DNA from: Mytilus californianus
Lineage: Eukaryota; Mollusca; Bivalvia; Mytilida; Mytilidae
Reading direction: 5' to 3'
Assembly: GCF_021869535.1 (NCBI RefSeq)
Contig: NW_026262701.1
Coordinates: 41,853,278-41,917,277 of the forward strand
Length of the DNA stretch: 64,000 nucleotides
The translations under genes were made by a program, and so were the position numbers. The notes beneath the pieces were generated by a model, which worked only from the letters and a program-made list of their open reading frames with translations, did no database searches and was not told the DNA's origin. Positions within the stretch are counted from its first letter, which is position 1. Each line of letters opens with the position of its first letter. Shown piece after piece: positions 24,175 to 36,324 of the stretch.

Positions 24175-24731
24175 AGGGTAGTAAAGGGTTATTTTCGTGC
24201 AACGTTTTCGGCCTTTTTATTTTACGTGTTTTCGGGTTTTGACGTTTTATTTCTCGTTTTCTCGTGTTTGGTTAGATGTGCGTGCTTCGTGTTTCCCTTT
24301 ATTTATTTTCCGTGTTTCGTGTCGGAACTCTTCATTTCTCGTGCTTGTACCGCATTTGACTAAAAAGTAAAACTTGTGTAATCTAATAGAACTTGATGTA
24401 TACTGTTACCATTCTACTTTTGCAATTCTATTGTATATGTATGGTATGTAATAAAGTCCATCAAATTACTATGAATAATATTTTTTCAAATCAAATTCAA
24501 CTAGCGGACGCTAAAAGGTGACCGCAGGGTCTTCATGTCGTCCATTAATAATGACTGCATGATCTCTAAGAACGGCTGAGTAATAACTTCTAGTACCCTT
24601 TTCCTTAATATTTACGATTTTATTTCTCGTGCTTCGTTTTACCGGATTTTTTATTTTCCGTGCAACGTTTTTGCGATTTTTATTTCACGTGTTTCCGTGT
24701 TCAGACCCCCCCCCCCCCCCTTTACCACCCT
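24175..24731. mobile_element. AGGGTAGTAAAG TIR element, third copy (557 bp)
   Basis: Ends AGGGTAGTAAAG (24175-24186) and CTTTACCACCCT (24720-24731). It again shows many TTATTT..CGTG / GTGCAACGTTTT repeats beneath the ends. An ATATA stretch lies just outside each end. A poly-C run of about 18 precedes the right end. The interior differs from copies A and B, suggesting an independent insertion. Confidence 0.7.
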
Positions 24732-24739
24732 AATATACT

Positions 24740-24965
24740 AGTAAGGCTTCGAATTTGGTACACCAGACGCGAGTTTCTGCACCACTCAACAGTTGAAGTC
24801 CCGAACTCCGACTTAAAACAGTCTGAAGGTCGAATTTAATACGAAGTTACCAATAGCATTGTAAACCGATAATTCTGAAAAGTTATGCCAAAATTTATAC
24901 GACTAAAGTTATCAATGTATGCCTGGGTAGAAAACCCTTCGTGTTTCTAATAGTTCAATATTTTA
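24740..24965 (+). repeat. dispersed repeat (GGTACACCAGACGCG family)
   Basis: Third and longest copy of the family at 14790-14960 and 22100-22275, with the added start GGTACACCAGACGCGAGTTT. It lies outside the segmental duplication, showing that the family is mobile in its own right. Confidence 0.6.
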
Positions 24966-24969
24966 TAAA

Positions 24970-25740
24970 CAATAAATTTAAAGAAAATGAACATATCAAT
25001 GATGTTTCATGTCATCACAAAAGTACTGACCATGGTGCTACCCTTGGGAATGAAACATCCACCAAATTAAGGTGGCATCCAAAAAATTTAGGTCCTTTCA
25101 GACACTTCTGATTCAAATCTTTCTTACTTTATCCGATTTTTCAACCTTCAACAACTGTTTTATTTTCCAGTTTGTCAGGAAATTTTTAAGTCATGAAAGT
25201 GTGTCCCCTATGTCTAATTGTTGTTTGTTCAGATGCAGTCGCTTTAGAGAAGTCCAGTATGGCTACATGTTTGGTTTCCTTGGTCATTCAGGAAGTTATT
25301 TAGCGTTGTTATGTGCATTTTACTGACTTATCCTGATGTTATGCCATGATATCATAATGTGAGAAAAATTAAATTAACACATTTATTTCTTGAATCCGAA
25401 AAGTTTTTCTGAATTAACCTTCACTAGGAATGCCAATATCCCCAAAATTGAAGGCCAACAATGTATAACTACCTTCACACTTGGAGAGCTGTATGATCAA
25501 AAGGAGAACGTGCATGTAGATTATATGTCCTAAAAGTTTTCTCGGTTATGCTGTTAATAAAATCAGTTAATAATTTTCTGCTTGCTGTTTATCACCTTTC
25601 TTGAAAATGCATATATGTTTGATCTCTCCTTTCCAATTTACCCGAGTCTACGGACAGTTTGAATATGGTTGCTGGACTAGATGCTAGTTTGAGTGAAGTC
25701 CTTTAACATCCTGTTTGCTATGTTGTCCGGACCTTCGATG
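24970..25740 (-). pseudogene. decayed non-LTR reverse transcriptase
   Basis: Not visible as one open frame, but the minus strand shows reverse transcriptase landmarks in the right order across several frames: GPDNIANRMLKDF (25700-25735), a K-L-S-V-D-S-G-K segment (about 25640-25665), KKGDKQQAENY (25572-25603), the motif A remnant HVAILDFSKA (25240-25270), and a G-x-P-Q-G-like remnant (25016-25061). Numerous stops and frameshifts separate them, so it is long dead. Order and spacing fit a LINE polymerase. No endonuclease domain is recognised upstream. The + strand frame at 25072-25326 is the antisense shadow. Confidence 0.7.
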
Positions 25741-25744
25741 GATC

Positions 25745-27180
25745 AACCCATCATGGCATGACGGTAGTTTGTAAACTAATTGTATAATAGTTTGGTTTCA
25801 TTAGGATGATAGATTAGTGTATTACATCCATTGGCTAATATTGTAAGCTTTTCGGGACAACACCCTGTTAGTGTAGTATGAAAAGAAATCCTTCTTTGTT
25901 TGGAATAATCACGTTGCGTATGATTGTTTTAACGTGATACTTCAAGAAGACCGATCTATCAGGAACAAATTTTGGCCAATATACAAATATACCCAGAACT
26001 ATCCTTCATTGAATTCCAGATTTGTAGCGTTAAAGCAACTTTTTTCAGCATCAGTTGTAATGTTCCTTCATTCCTAATTTTTCAGCTTTCAAGTTCTGCT
26101 GTCCCAGATACCACATCGTTTGGATCATCAAAATTTAATTCCAGTGAAAGAAAGATTCCCTGTTTTGCTTTTTCCATTATTTGTCTCTCATTTCTTTAGT
26201 CTGCAAAAATTGTCTTTGAGGAAGTTATTATTTATGTTTATATTTTGATAAGAAACCTATTTTAAGAGAAAATAATGGGGAAATAGCAAGATGTGAAAGA
26301 CTTAACTAAAAAGTGTAAGAATCTTAAAAAATTGTCTTCTTTTAGTAGAACTATCTACTGTTTTGAAGCACCAGTTTCCACTTTTGAATTGTTGTCCTCC
26401 AAAAAAAAAACCCATTCAGCCATTTAATTCTACTGAAACAGGTGTGAAATGCCAGGTATTTCTCTCGTTAGCTCAATGCTACATTATCATAAGTTGTATC
26501 CATGGACAGGGCAGTTATTCCTTATCTCTGGACTTGACATCATTGATCAATCTCTTTTTAAGAACGCCAATGAGCTACATATCATGTACATAAGCAGTTA
26601 ATATTTCTGGGTTGAGAGTACCCTCCTTTTTCCAATGTCTCAAACTTATTTTATCATTTTGATCTCCCATATCTTAAATACAGCAACCTCTTGGAGCTTA
26701 GCATCCTCATTAAAATAGAGTTGCTATGTGTGTTACTGTTTTCTCCTCAATAATTGCTGCTTTCAATGATAATTACATGCTGGTTCTGAACACCTCCAAT
26801 GCTCATGTTATTTCTAAACTGTGTACTTAAATCTTCATTTTTCCAATATCTTCAGTAAAGTCTTTGAACACCATTCTAAAAAGCAACAAGAGATCAATGA
26901 TGACAAAAAAAAATAAAATTGTATACCATCTTTCATGGATATACTTGCTCAAAATACTATCCAATGGCTCTTAAAATTAAAAATCTTTTAAAAAACATTT
27001 TTAAAGAAGAAGTTAAATTACTAGCAGAATTCAAATCTATAAAAGAAACGTTTTCTTTTCTTACATTTTAGATATCTATTCTCTCAAAATACAAAGCTGG
27101 ATTCATATTTAAATCAATGATTTCATATTTTATGTTTCAATATAAAAATTTGTAAACTTGGACTATAATTCAGCTTTTTA
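25745..27180. other. no firm gene; coding-like relic on minus strand
   Basis: AT-rich. On -, around 26670-26510, a stretch reads like decayed coding sequence (WKKEGTLNPEILTAYVHDM, stop, LIGVLKKRLINDVKSRDKE). Around 26190-26090 another reads EKAKQGIFLSLELNFDD. I recognise neither; they may belong to the same dead retroelement or to another pseudogene. Confidence 0.3.
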
Positions 27181-28344
27181 ATTCAAAACCTGACAATACA
27201 TGCAATATGGAAGCAGGAAAAAATTAAATTCAAACATACTTTTTAGAGTGGCCACAGTTAGACATATCAATAAGTGATATAATAGAAATTTTGGCATTGG
27301 ATAGTAAATTTGAGACCTTGTGAATATCTTTGATGATAAGAATCCACATTCATGCCAAATTGTTTCAAACAACAGACTTTTCTGCCGTTTACATGATGAA
27401 TTTTGTATTATAAAACTTTAAGAAATGGGAATGATGGAACTTTAAACCCCAAAAATAAAATATTATAATTTAATTCTATGGTTTAGTTTATCAAAATAAG
27501 TGCAATGAACAAAATATGTCAGTATAAATGTGCAATGATATCTCTGTTAGCATACCAGATCTAAATTACTTATCTTTCCATATATATGCTACCCCAATCC
27601 CTCCCAACTAATTAACACAAATTTTCATAGGTATGTTGTTTGAAACAAAACAGACACCATCTTTCATCTTCTGGCAAACATCATACATACAAACACAAGT
27701 ATACTTTGATATATATTTTTATTCACACCACATTCACAAAATCACATCCAAATTAATTTGTATAAGTTATGATGAGTCAGAGCAAATTGATTTTTGTTCA
27801 AAAAGGGGCTAATCAATAAATAAAAACAGTATTTAGCTAAACACTTGTACTTGAAACTTAGGTGATTAAAGTCATGATTATATTACTCCTGATTTGAAAA
27901 GAAAAAAATCTTATTCAGTTTGAGGTTATCATTACACTGGCATACAATACATGTACAAGTAATGTGGCAGTCCCTATGTAGACCAAAGGCCAGGGGTAAA
28001 AGTGTGTAATTGTTTGGGGGTATTAAATTCCGTTTTCAATTTCGAACCTCTAAAATTTGTTCAAAGGTCAGAAAAAATACCAACAAAAATAAGGCTGAAA
28101 CCAAACGTCACTCACTTTTATTGCTTTGGAATAACTTTCAGATCCCCTTCCCTCCTAATATCTTTTTAAATGTTGCTTGATTTTATGTTTATATGCCACT
28201 TATGTATTTAATGCTGACAGTGAAAACAGTAAGCAAAACTGTTTTTTTTAAATTATTTATGTTAAGGTGAAAATTAATTTAATGGCATTTGGCTTTAAAA
28301 AATTAAACATGAATTCTAATGGTGGGGTAATGAATAAATCATGA

Positions 28345-28690
28345 TTTTACACACATTTCATAATTTTTTTTGAAAACTAATTTCATTTGTCAAAGAATCA
28401 AACCAAAAATAACATTTCATTCAAAAATCACACAAATTCAGTCCACACAATATAACAGATAGCAGTTTAATCCATTCAGTTCAATTCAGTCTGCAGCAAA
28501 TCCACACACGATTCAATCCAGTCCATCACAAGATCCACACATTTTGTTCGAGTTCGCGTTTTTGTTACTCGTACAGATTCGATCCATTCTGATACACACA
28601 AGTCTAGTTCATACCATATCCATTTGATGGAAATGTCAAATCTTTCAATTTTCACCCATGATCTTAATTTCACACATCATCACATCCAAG
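28345..28690 (-). promoter_or_regulatory. UG-rich cluster, candidate TDP-43 autoregulatory site
   Basis: On the transcribed minus strand seven UGUGUG/GUGUG-type motifs fall within about 340 bases. Their + strand positions are near 28348-28357, 28428-28435, 28443-28450, 28501-28510, 28531-28543, 28593-28601 and 28672-28687, the last reading GATGTGATGATGTGTGA on -. TDP-43 binds UG-rich RNA and, in vertebrates, represses its own mRNA through the 3'UTR. That this stretch is transcribed and bound is inference. Confidence 0.35.
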
Positions 28691-29051
28691 TTCTTTAGTT
28701 CATGATTCAATAAAATTCATTCGTCACTTAAAACCGCACCAACATATTTTTTTTTAGAATTTACAGATAAAACCATATAAATTTTACTAAATAACAAACA
28801 ACAGAAAAAAAAATAATATAAAAATATTACTCTAGCACTAGAACATGTATAAAAATTGGGAACTGGGAACAACCTGATTCTGAGCTTTCATATTATGCTG
28901 AAATAATTATTACACATACGTCAATCTAGTTAAATAATTTCAGAAAAAATGAAACATTGACTGTTCCTGGAATCAATGTTATATAAAATAATTGTAGCTT
29001 TTTTCAATAGAGAATAGACTTTGAAATTGAAAGATGATTAAATTGAATTAT

Positions 29052-29115
29052 ATAAAAATAAGGAGATGTGGTATGATTGCCAATGAGACAACTACATGTA
29101 TCCACCGAAGTTATG
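29052..29115 (-). mobile_element. short retroelement tail fragment
   Basis: Reads AAAAATAAGGAGATGTGGTA then ATTGCCAATGAGACAACTA on +, the reverse of the constant 3' end of the family at 3684-3787. It is 5'-truncated to about 50-60 bp. Confidence 0.65.
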
Positions 29116-30123
29116 CATTTTATATAGCCAGAACAGGTAAAAAAAGTGCTTTTTCTGTAAGAATTAAATTTGAGGTTATATGACATTACATTTTTAGTAT
29201 TTTCAAATCTAAGCTTTTTATTTCCTAGACAAAAAAATATTTTTTTCATCGTCAATACTTCCTTTATAATAAATTTTGACAGCTGTCTGAACATTGAACA
29301 TGGACATTTTAATGTTTACAAGAAGATTGTAAAAAGATAACCAAGAGTCCACTGTCTTCCAGCAAAGGACTATAAATGGACAATTATTCAGAATATAATA
29401 CACAAATGGGGACCTGAAGTAAAAGTTTACTTAATAATTAATGAATTAAGCATCAATGTACCCCCCAAAACCCAAGTGGCATTTCAAAAACCTAATTAGT
29501 CTTTGAACATCAGATAGATTTAGGCAGACACAGAAAATTGAAACAACATTAAGTAAATGTACTATAAAGAAATGCGGCTTCAATCTTTTTATCAGAGAAA
29601 AAATCCTACGAAAGTAAAATATTTTTTTTGTCAAATGCAACATTATTGAAATCCAGTCGGTAAAAAAATGAAATCAAGGTAATCTCAACATTTCCTAAGT
29701 TTTGTTAAAAGTAGACATGTATTTTAAAATGAGGACCAGGATGGCTATAGCCTATTTTTTGTCTACAATTTTTCATCAGGCCATGCTAGAATTTTAAAAC
29801 AATCGTCCTGAAATGAAACAGGATAAAATGCATTAACAGTGAAACATGTCTCAGGGGAATTCTGTGGAAACCAAAAACAAATCTACTCTAAAATCTTGCA
29901 TCAAGACAAACAATGGATGTTTAACCTGCGTTAACTGAAAAATTTAGACAATTTTCACTATTTTAGCGATTTGCACCATATTGAAGATGGCAGGCCTGTT
30001 CCATTATATAACCTCTTAAGTGTAAGAATTTAAGAAAAATTATGGAAAATATTTAGTTTTCATCTACATGATTACTTTTGAGGATTTAAGTACTGATGCT
30101 AAAACAATAACAATTTAAAAGTC

Positions 30124-33100
30124 CTAATTCCAACCACTTGGTTGTTGTTGCTGTGGTTGCTGTTGTTGTTGTGCCCCTCCCCAGCTGGCATAACTACTGC
30201 CATCTGTCCCCCCACTCCAACCCCCAAAGAAACCTCTACTGCTGTTTTGACGTGTTGAATCATAAGTCTGACTAGTAAAGGAATCACTAGCTGATGCGGG
30301 CTGGGTGGTTTGCTGAACAGGTGGAGGTTGTTGTTGACCAGGAAAATTAGCCTGGCCACTTAAAACAGCTTGGGCAGCTGCAAACATGGCAGAATTCAAC
30401 AAATTCATCCCAAACTGGTTGAAATTGGGATCACCCATTGGTGCAGGAGGAAGGGTTTGAATTGGTTTTCCTTGCTGCTGCACATTCCATCCACCTTGAT
30501 AATTCTGGTTACGAGAACCACCAGAATTCTGATACCCTCTCTCCTTATCCTTCATCACTATTTTTTCAGAATTTTTTGGCGCTGCTGTAGTTATGTAAAC
30601 ACTAGCTCCTTTGATGATATGATCTTCACCACACAGAGCTCGAGCTATTGCTGGATCTGCAAATGTAACAAATGCAAAAGCTCTAAATGGCTTTGGAATG
30701 AACACATCTACAACTTCCCCATACTTGCTGAAGTACTGACGCAAATCTTCTGTTGTCAAATCTTCTGTACATCTGGCAACAAACACTTTTCGACTAACCA
30801 TCTGAGCAGCACCTTCCTGAAATTTTTGGAAATTGATACTGGTTAAATCTATATTAAGTGTACAGTACACGAAAAGTGATTTATTTAAAAATAACCCTTG
30901 TAATATAAGCGTTCTTTAACATGCTAATTTTTGAATGCTCATGATATACTGTTATAATGTATGAAATAAGTTTAGGTGGGCAGAACAAAGTACAAGACCT
31001 CTAAAAAAGGCCCTGGTTACTATAAAACTAAAAGTAAAACAATCTAAATCGGTACTTACATTAGAGTTTGGAATTGTGACATCACACCATCTACCATCAA
31101 TCATATGCCTTTGTGAACAAACTTTGACCTGAGACTCGTATTCAGAAAATCGAATAAAACCAAAACCTTTGGACTGTCCTGTTTTTGGATCTCTCTTTAC
31201 CTAAAATAAGAGTATACTACTTGTTTTCATGTCACTTCAATTAATAAATATAACTATTTTGCATTTATGAAAAGAAGCTCATTCTGGACATTCCTACATA
31301 CGTTTATTCCTTTCATTCAAACAAAAATGTGATAAATTGTTCTTCTAGGTACCATTTACAGACATGATTTTGATAAAAATAAATGTGGTACATAACTAAA
31401 TATAGTTCTATGCTGTAAAATTTGCAATAACCTTCTTTTGAGAACTTGCTATCCTTATTATATAGAATGCTCTATTTCCTGTATAGATTTTTTCTTCTTT
31501 TCAAATGTTTTGTGTATATTTACAAGATATAAACATTTCACTTCCAGTACAAATTTATAATTAATTCCAAGACTAAACACACCTGAACCAGCAAAAGTTC
31601 ACCAAACTGTGAAAAGTACCGCCTCAGATCATCTTCTGTACTCTTCCATGGCAACCCAAGAACAATTAGGTCACTGCATCGTTGCTTGTCTAGACATTTG
31701 TTCTTTGCTCCAGGATTTTCAATACCTTCCTCACCTTTTCTTTTATTTTCTTTATAAAAAGACAAAGAAAATGGAAATTAAAATTCAATGGAAAATTTCA
31801 TAAAATTAGATTAGTTTTCATGGCATTGGAACAAGAGTCTCATTTTATATAATTTGGTTAAATGAACATGATGATTATGTTTCAAGATTAAAATTACCAA
31901 AATGAAAAATGTAAATTGAGAAAGATAATATAAACCGATTCTGAAAGAATTATTGTTGAAATGTTTCATATGAAAAAATCAAATACACCTAGTATAAAAG
32001 TTTACTATGAAGTGAACACATCAAAGATAGTGAAAACTACCCAGTATAAAACATAATCATATTGTTCACTTATTCAATTTTTTATAACTTCTTATTCTTA
32101 TATCATGAATGGATGTTAGAAAACTCATTTTCTCATTTATTTTTACAAGTCCTAAATAAGTTCAAAGGTATGGATTTATTATCATTTTATTGTAACAATT
32201 TGAAACAGTTTCTTTATCTTGTTAAGAGAAAAATATCAATTCTTACAAAATGGCAAAATGACACAGAAAAACGTCTCCAAAAATTTCCTGATTTGAGGCC
32301 CAAACTCTATCTGAAAACATGGTAGATGGGTTGAAAATTGGGAGATGTTTTTCTTGAGTCTAGCAATCTGTAAACATGTATATATCTGTATACAAGTTGA
32401 ATTTTGTTGATTTATGAAGTAATTTGTGCTCTTTTACCCCCATGATTTAATCAGTGTAACAGGGTAGTCTGTATCAATTCACTATTAAATGAAATTTAGG
32501 AATTTGGTTTTAATTTACTATCCAATCGTTGTCTGAAGATTTGGAAATAATTAATCACAAATTTTAAACACAGATCTTAATTTTTGAAAAAAAAAGAAAC
32601 TGAAAGAGAAAAACTTGTTCAAAAAATTTATGTTATCACTGGAAGAACCTTTAGATTTTGATTTTCTTCTTGAAGTGAATTCAGTAAGCTTTGAAAACGC
32701 CATCAAATGTTTAAATGAAATCAAAAGAGACCTGGTGGTTTAAAGACAGCTATTTATAATTTTTGTTTGTTTTATTCTGTCTGTCTGTGACTGTCATTAT
32801 ATAATTTTTCCAGTAAATTTTAATGCTATTAATACTTTTTGATGCCGCCTACAAATAAAAGATAGTGTAATTACAAGGGAGATAACAACAGTCAACACAT
32901 TTATAAGAAGAGGGAAAACCCACATTAAACACAACACTGTTGTGTGGACACATATCAAGATATCAATTGTTCTAAAATACAAAATGTTAATAACTTTGTA
33001 TGTATATAAATCCATCCCTTAAAACGTTTCCATGTTCTGTCTTCCGAATTACTTTTGAGATGTAAACATAAAACAAGATCAGCGCATATTAATTTGCAAA

Positions 33101-33392
33101 AAAAACTCACATTTTTTTCTTAATAAATACATGGACAGGTCAAACAACCATTACCTTTTGCAAACACTACAATATAGACGTTCTGTCCCCAGTTACCATC
33201 AGGTGGGAATAATGTACCATCCGTCAGTCTAATGCCTCGAAAATTTCCAGTGGTTGGATTTCTGTATTTCATTCCACATGCTCCGGGGAACTGGGCAGAT
33301 AGAGTTGACAAGAGCAGAGTCGCATCATCTTCGCTAGGGATTTCAATTGGCTCTTCACCTTCGTCTTCGGCTACTTGAATATACTGGGACAT
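30124..33392 (-). CDS. TARDBP: TDP-43 orthologue, 412 residues, four coding exons
   Basis: RNA/DNA-binding protein acting in nuclear splicing repression and mRNA metabolism. Exons on -: 33392-33155, 31749-31583, 31200-31060, 30816-30124 (TAG), all GT-AG and in frame. The N-terminal oligomerisation domain starts [22 protein letters not shown] (human TDP-43 is 414 residues). A nuclear-localisation half KRK sits at 82-84. RRM1 has RNP2 LIVLGL (107-112) and RNP1 KGFGFIRF (146-153). RRM2 has VFVARC (193-198) and RAFAFVTF (227-234). The C-terminal low-complexity region (about 263-412) holds [10 protein letters not shown] (325-334), matching the conserved alpha-helical segment of the prion-like domain, then Q-, S-, G- and W-rich sequence and a Q5-P-Q4 tract. 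The second half of the vertebrate helix (tryptophan/methionine part) is not evident. Start choice is fixed by the family N-terminus. Confidence 0.97.
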
Positions 33393-34425
33393 TTTGAGGG
33401 TAAATGATTTTTATCTGTTCAGTTTCATGAGGAAATTGTATATTTCCGGTTCCAACAGCGTTCGTAGCGGGAATTTTCTGAAGGTGGTGTATTACCATTA
33501 AAATAGAATAAACAACGACGGTCTCGTATTCAGACCTGAATGTCATATTTTGCGTTAAAAAGTCGCTGTATAGCATTATTTATGTTTGCTTGTCGTTTTT
33601 GGCAGGAATTTGGGTCTTTTTTGTGAAAGAAAATTCCAAACTACTAGTATATCATTTTAGCAGTTTTCATAGGATGCTAGAACTTGATGACCTATTTGCC
33701 CCCCCCCCCCCCCCTATTTCAATACTCAGGAAAAAGTTATGACCGTGATGTCATTAGTTAACGTTTTTTCATGATTTACTCCTTAAAAATGGAATTTAGA
33801 ATTAAATTATAAGGAAAGACTGCTACGCGGGTTATTCAGTGTGCACCACATTTTTGATGTTATTATACTTCATAGGCAGAAAAAATATTACAGTAATTCC
33901 TTAAATGCAGTGTGCATGGGTAATACCGGCCGGTATATGTGTATTTTTATCATAAATGTCTGCCGCTGAATGTGAAAGCTGTACTTAGACCTATCTAGTT
34001 GCGTTTTCTTAGTGTGCAGGCAATGATTCTGATTTCAAAGCCGAAACGTTCACTATTTTATATAACTCATAGTAACGGAAAAGAAAAAGCTGCATAGTGG
34101 AATATTACTCAGTGTGACAAGTTCACATCGGCTCCTCATATATAAGATATTGGATTCAACAAACCATAAGAGGTTTGAAAAAGGGATGAAAGGAACCAAG
34201 TGAACTAATCAATACGAACTATTAACTGGTTCTCAGATATCTACCAACCAAATAAACGTTCTAATAGTCTCTCATTTGTGTTAAATCACACTGTTTCCAT
34301 ACACCCTGCCACTTACATGTTTTACTGAGTTTTACTGTGCGTCTTGCTGTGTGTTTGTTTATTCTACATTGGCTAGAGGTATAGGGGAGGGTTGAGATCT
34401 CACAAAACATGTTTAACCCCGCCGC
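33393..34425. other. TARDBP upstream region, no gene
   Basis: Should hold the 5'UTR and promoter of TARDBP on -; no TATA box or other core element stands out. A poly-C run lies near 33700-33716. The block at 34119-34166 (ACAAGTTCACAT..ATATATAAGATATTGG) recurs at 35211-35263. Confidence 0.45.
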
Positions 34426-34705
34426 ATTTCTGCGCCTGTCCCAAGTCAGGAGCCTCTGTCCTTTGTTAGTCTTGTATGTTTTTTTAATTTTAGTTCATTT
34501 AATATATGTTTTGGAGTTTAGTGTGACGTACATTTTCATTGAACTAGTACACATTTTTGCTTAGGGGCCAGCTAAAGCCCGCCTCCGGGTGCGTTTTTTT
34601 CTCGCTGTGTTGAAGACCCATTGGTGGCCTTCGGCTGTTTTCTGCTCTTTGGTCGGGTTGTTGTCTCTTTGACACATCCCCCATTTCCATTCTCAATTTT
34701 ATGAA
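34426..34705 (+). repeat. dispersed repeat (TGTCCCAAGTCAGGAGCCT family)
   Basis: Starts CTGTCCCAAGTCAGGAGCCT, contains GGTGGCCTTCGGCTG and TCTGCTCTTTGGTCGGGTTG, and ends CATTTCCATTCTCAATTTTA. I recall this as a very common mussel repeat, again from memory. The frame at 34544-34768 on - lies inside it and is not a gene. Confidence 0.6.
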
Positions 34706-35210
34706 TATATTGCATACGTATTTCAGTTCCGAAAAATACAAAGTAATGCATGCTTTATGCCAAGCCAAGCCAAGCCTTTCTAAAGGTTCAAATAAGTATA
34801 GGTCATGTAGGTGTAACTCTGTATTTCAAATCATATATATCCTTAAACTTGCGATCTGAACTATCACCAGTAACATTTTATTTATTTATTTATTTATATT
34901 TATTTAAAAAAAATTTTTTTTTAATAATCTTCGAACAACGAGTTAGAACAATAACATAAAAAGAGACTATAAATATACAATAAATCACCGGTGCAACAAA
35001 ACTTAACTTTTTCAAATGTTCGTGGTGAACAATAAAGCCAATCATGTTTTGAATACATAAAATCCGTTGCGGTATTCGAACAAAATGCCTGTGTGGCTAC
35101 ACGACTGGTAAAACTGTCCCACAGGTACATAATCAGTTTTAAAATTAGTTATCGCTTATTTATAGCAATTTTACCATCTATTAAAACAAGTACTAGTAAT
35201 AGTGAAATAT

Positions 35211-35263
35211 TACAAGTTCACATTGGTGCCTCTCATATATAAGATATTGGATTCAACAAACCA
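35211..35263 (+). repeat. short direct repeat of 34119-34166
   Basis: Both copies share ACAAGTTCACAT and then ATATATAAGATATTGGATTC. They are 1.1 kb apart in the same orientation, with weakly similar left flanks. Probably a small dispersed element or a fragment of one. Confidence 0.55.
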
Positions 35264-35824
35264 ACGACGTATATAAACGTGAAATAATATGACATAACTG
35301 ACTGACTAAATACAAAACCTTATTATTATACAACTATACCTATCATAAAACATATCCAATACTTATAAAAAGACTGAAGTATATATATGTTCCATGTCAG
35401 AACATTGCTATATATTACCCTAATTGTATTCAACACAAACATAATTAATTGAAACAGAAACTTTCAATTTGCTCAAACCAGTATATTGATTTGCAACTTT
35501 ATCAAAAGAAGAACTTCCCTTACCTAAATTGAAGCCGGCTCTTAAGGACTTATCAATTTCCCAACATTTGCATAATGATCAAGCATTTTTTTTGTGCCCC
35601 ACCCTACGTGTTGATCTATTCCTTCATCATTACCCCTAGCATACGTAATGTAATTGTACATCCTCTTTTACTACTGTGGGAAGTTTCCCCTTCGGATAAT
35701 TTCAACACATGTAAATGCAATTTAAATCTCTGTCATGCATCCAAGATGAAGTAACTGGTTCATTTACAATTTTGCGTGACCACTTCAATACCCACTTCTA
35801 CCATATAGTCCCATACTTATCAGC

Positions 35825-35992
35825 TTTACGGCCAAAATACGGACGTCAAATACCCTACTCAGAATCATTGAGGATTTGAAGATGGCACTTGATCAAAATA
35901 AGTTTATTGGGTCAATACTAAAGGATCTTTCTAAGGCGTTCGACTGTCTTCCTCACGATCTTCTGCTGCTTCTTCTACCGATGAGTCAATAA
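35825..35992 (+). pseudogene. reverse transcriptase fragment (motif A) of a LINE
   Basis: A 55-codon open stretch, without an ATG start, ends at TAA 35990-35992. It reads RIIEDLKMALDQNKFIGSIL then DLSKAFDCLPHDLL. The SKAFD motif with its first catalytic aspartate and the LPHDLL continuation are typical of non-LTR reverse transcriptase motif A. Neither the G-x-P-Q-G motif nor the x-x-DD motif follows, so only a fragment remains. It is unrelated in orientation to the LINE at 39957-41477. Confidence 0.75.
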
Positions 35993-36324
35993 ATTTACAA
36001 GGATCGATGTATAACCACATTCAGTGCTTCTGAAACCTTGCAGTACTTCAGCAAAGCGATGAGTGAGTCTACATTATTCTATGTTACGTAAATAATTCGT
36101 TTGATTGTTTTAAAAACCATCATATTTTCAAATGTGCGTTATATTATACTAGCCTCTACAAATTTTCACTGCAACAATGTTTCTTCTGTGTACAGATATT
36201 TTCTACCGATACTGCTACAACTTTTCCCCATTAAACAAAAACTTAAATAGCAAGAATAAATAAGTACGGATTATTTCTGAAAAGTTAGTTAACATTACAG
36301 GCCAATCATTTCACTTTGCCAATT

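Larger units (their letters stand above)
27181..30123 (-). other. putative long 3'UTR of TARDBP
   Basis: No exon or gene is recognised downstream of the TARDBP stop on -. The sequence is AT-rich with several minus-strand AATAAA hexamers (for example near 27717). Vertebrate TARDBP has a long regulatory 3'UTR, so a long one here is plausible but unproven. A cluster of UG-rich motifs lies at 28345-28690 and a short retroelement tail at 29052-29100. Confidence 0.4.

Noticed and set aside
28476..28673. 65-codon frame with repeated DWIES-like phrases
   Set aside because: Low-complexity reading of the UG-rich cluster; no homology and in a probable 3'UTR.
30099..30359. Minus-strand frame overlapping the end of TARDBP
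   Set aside because: Alternative frame over the glutamine-rich region; its composition follows from the repeats.
30370..30846. 158-codon open frame on +
   Set aside because: Antisense to the last TARDBP exon, whose RRM2 motifs fix the true frame.
32062..32325. 87-codon + frame inside TARDBP intron 1
   Set aside because: AT-rich, no domain, and antisense within an intron; likely chance.
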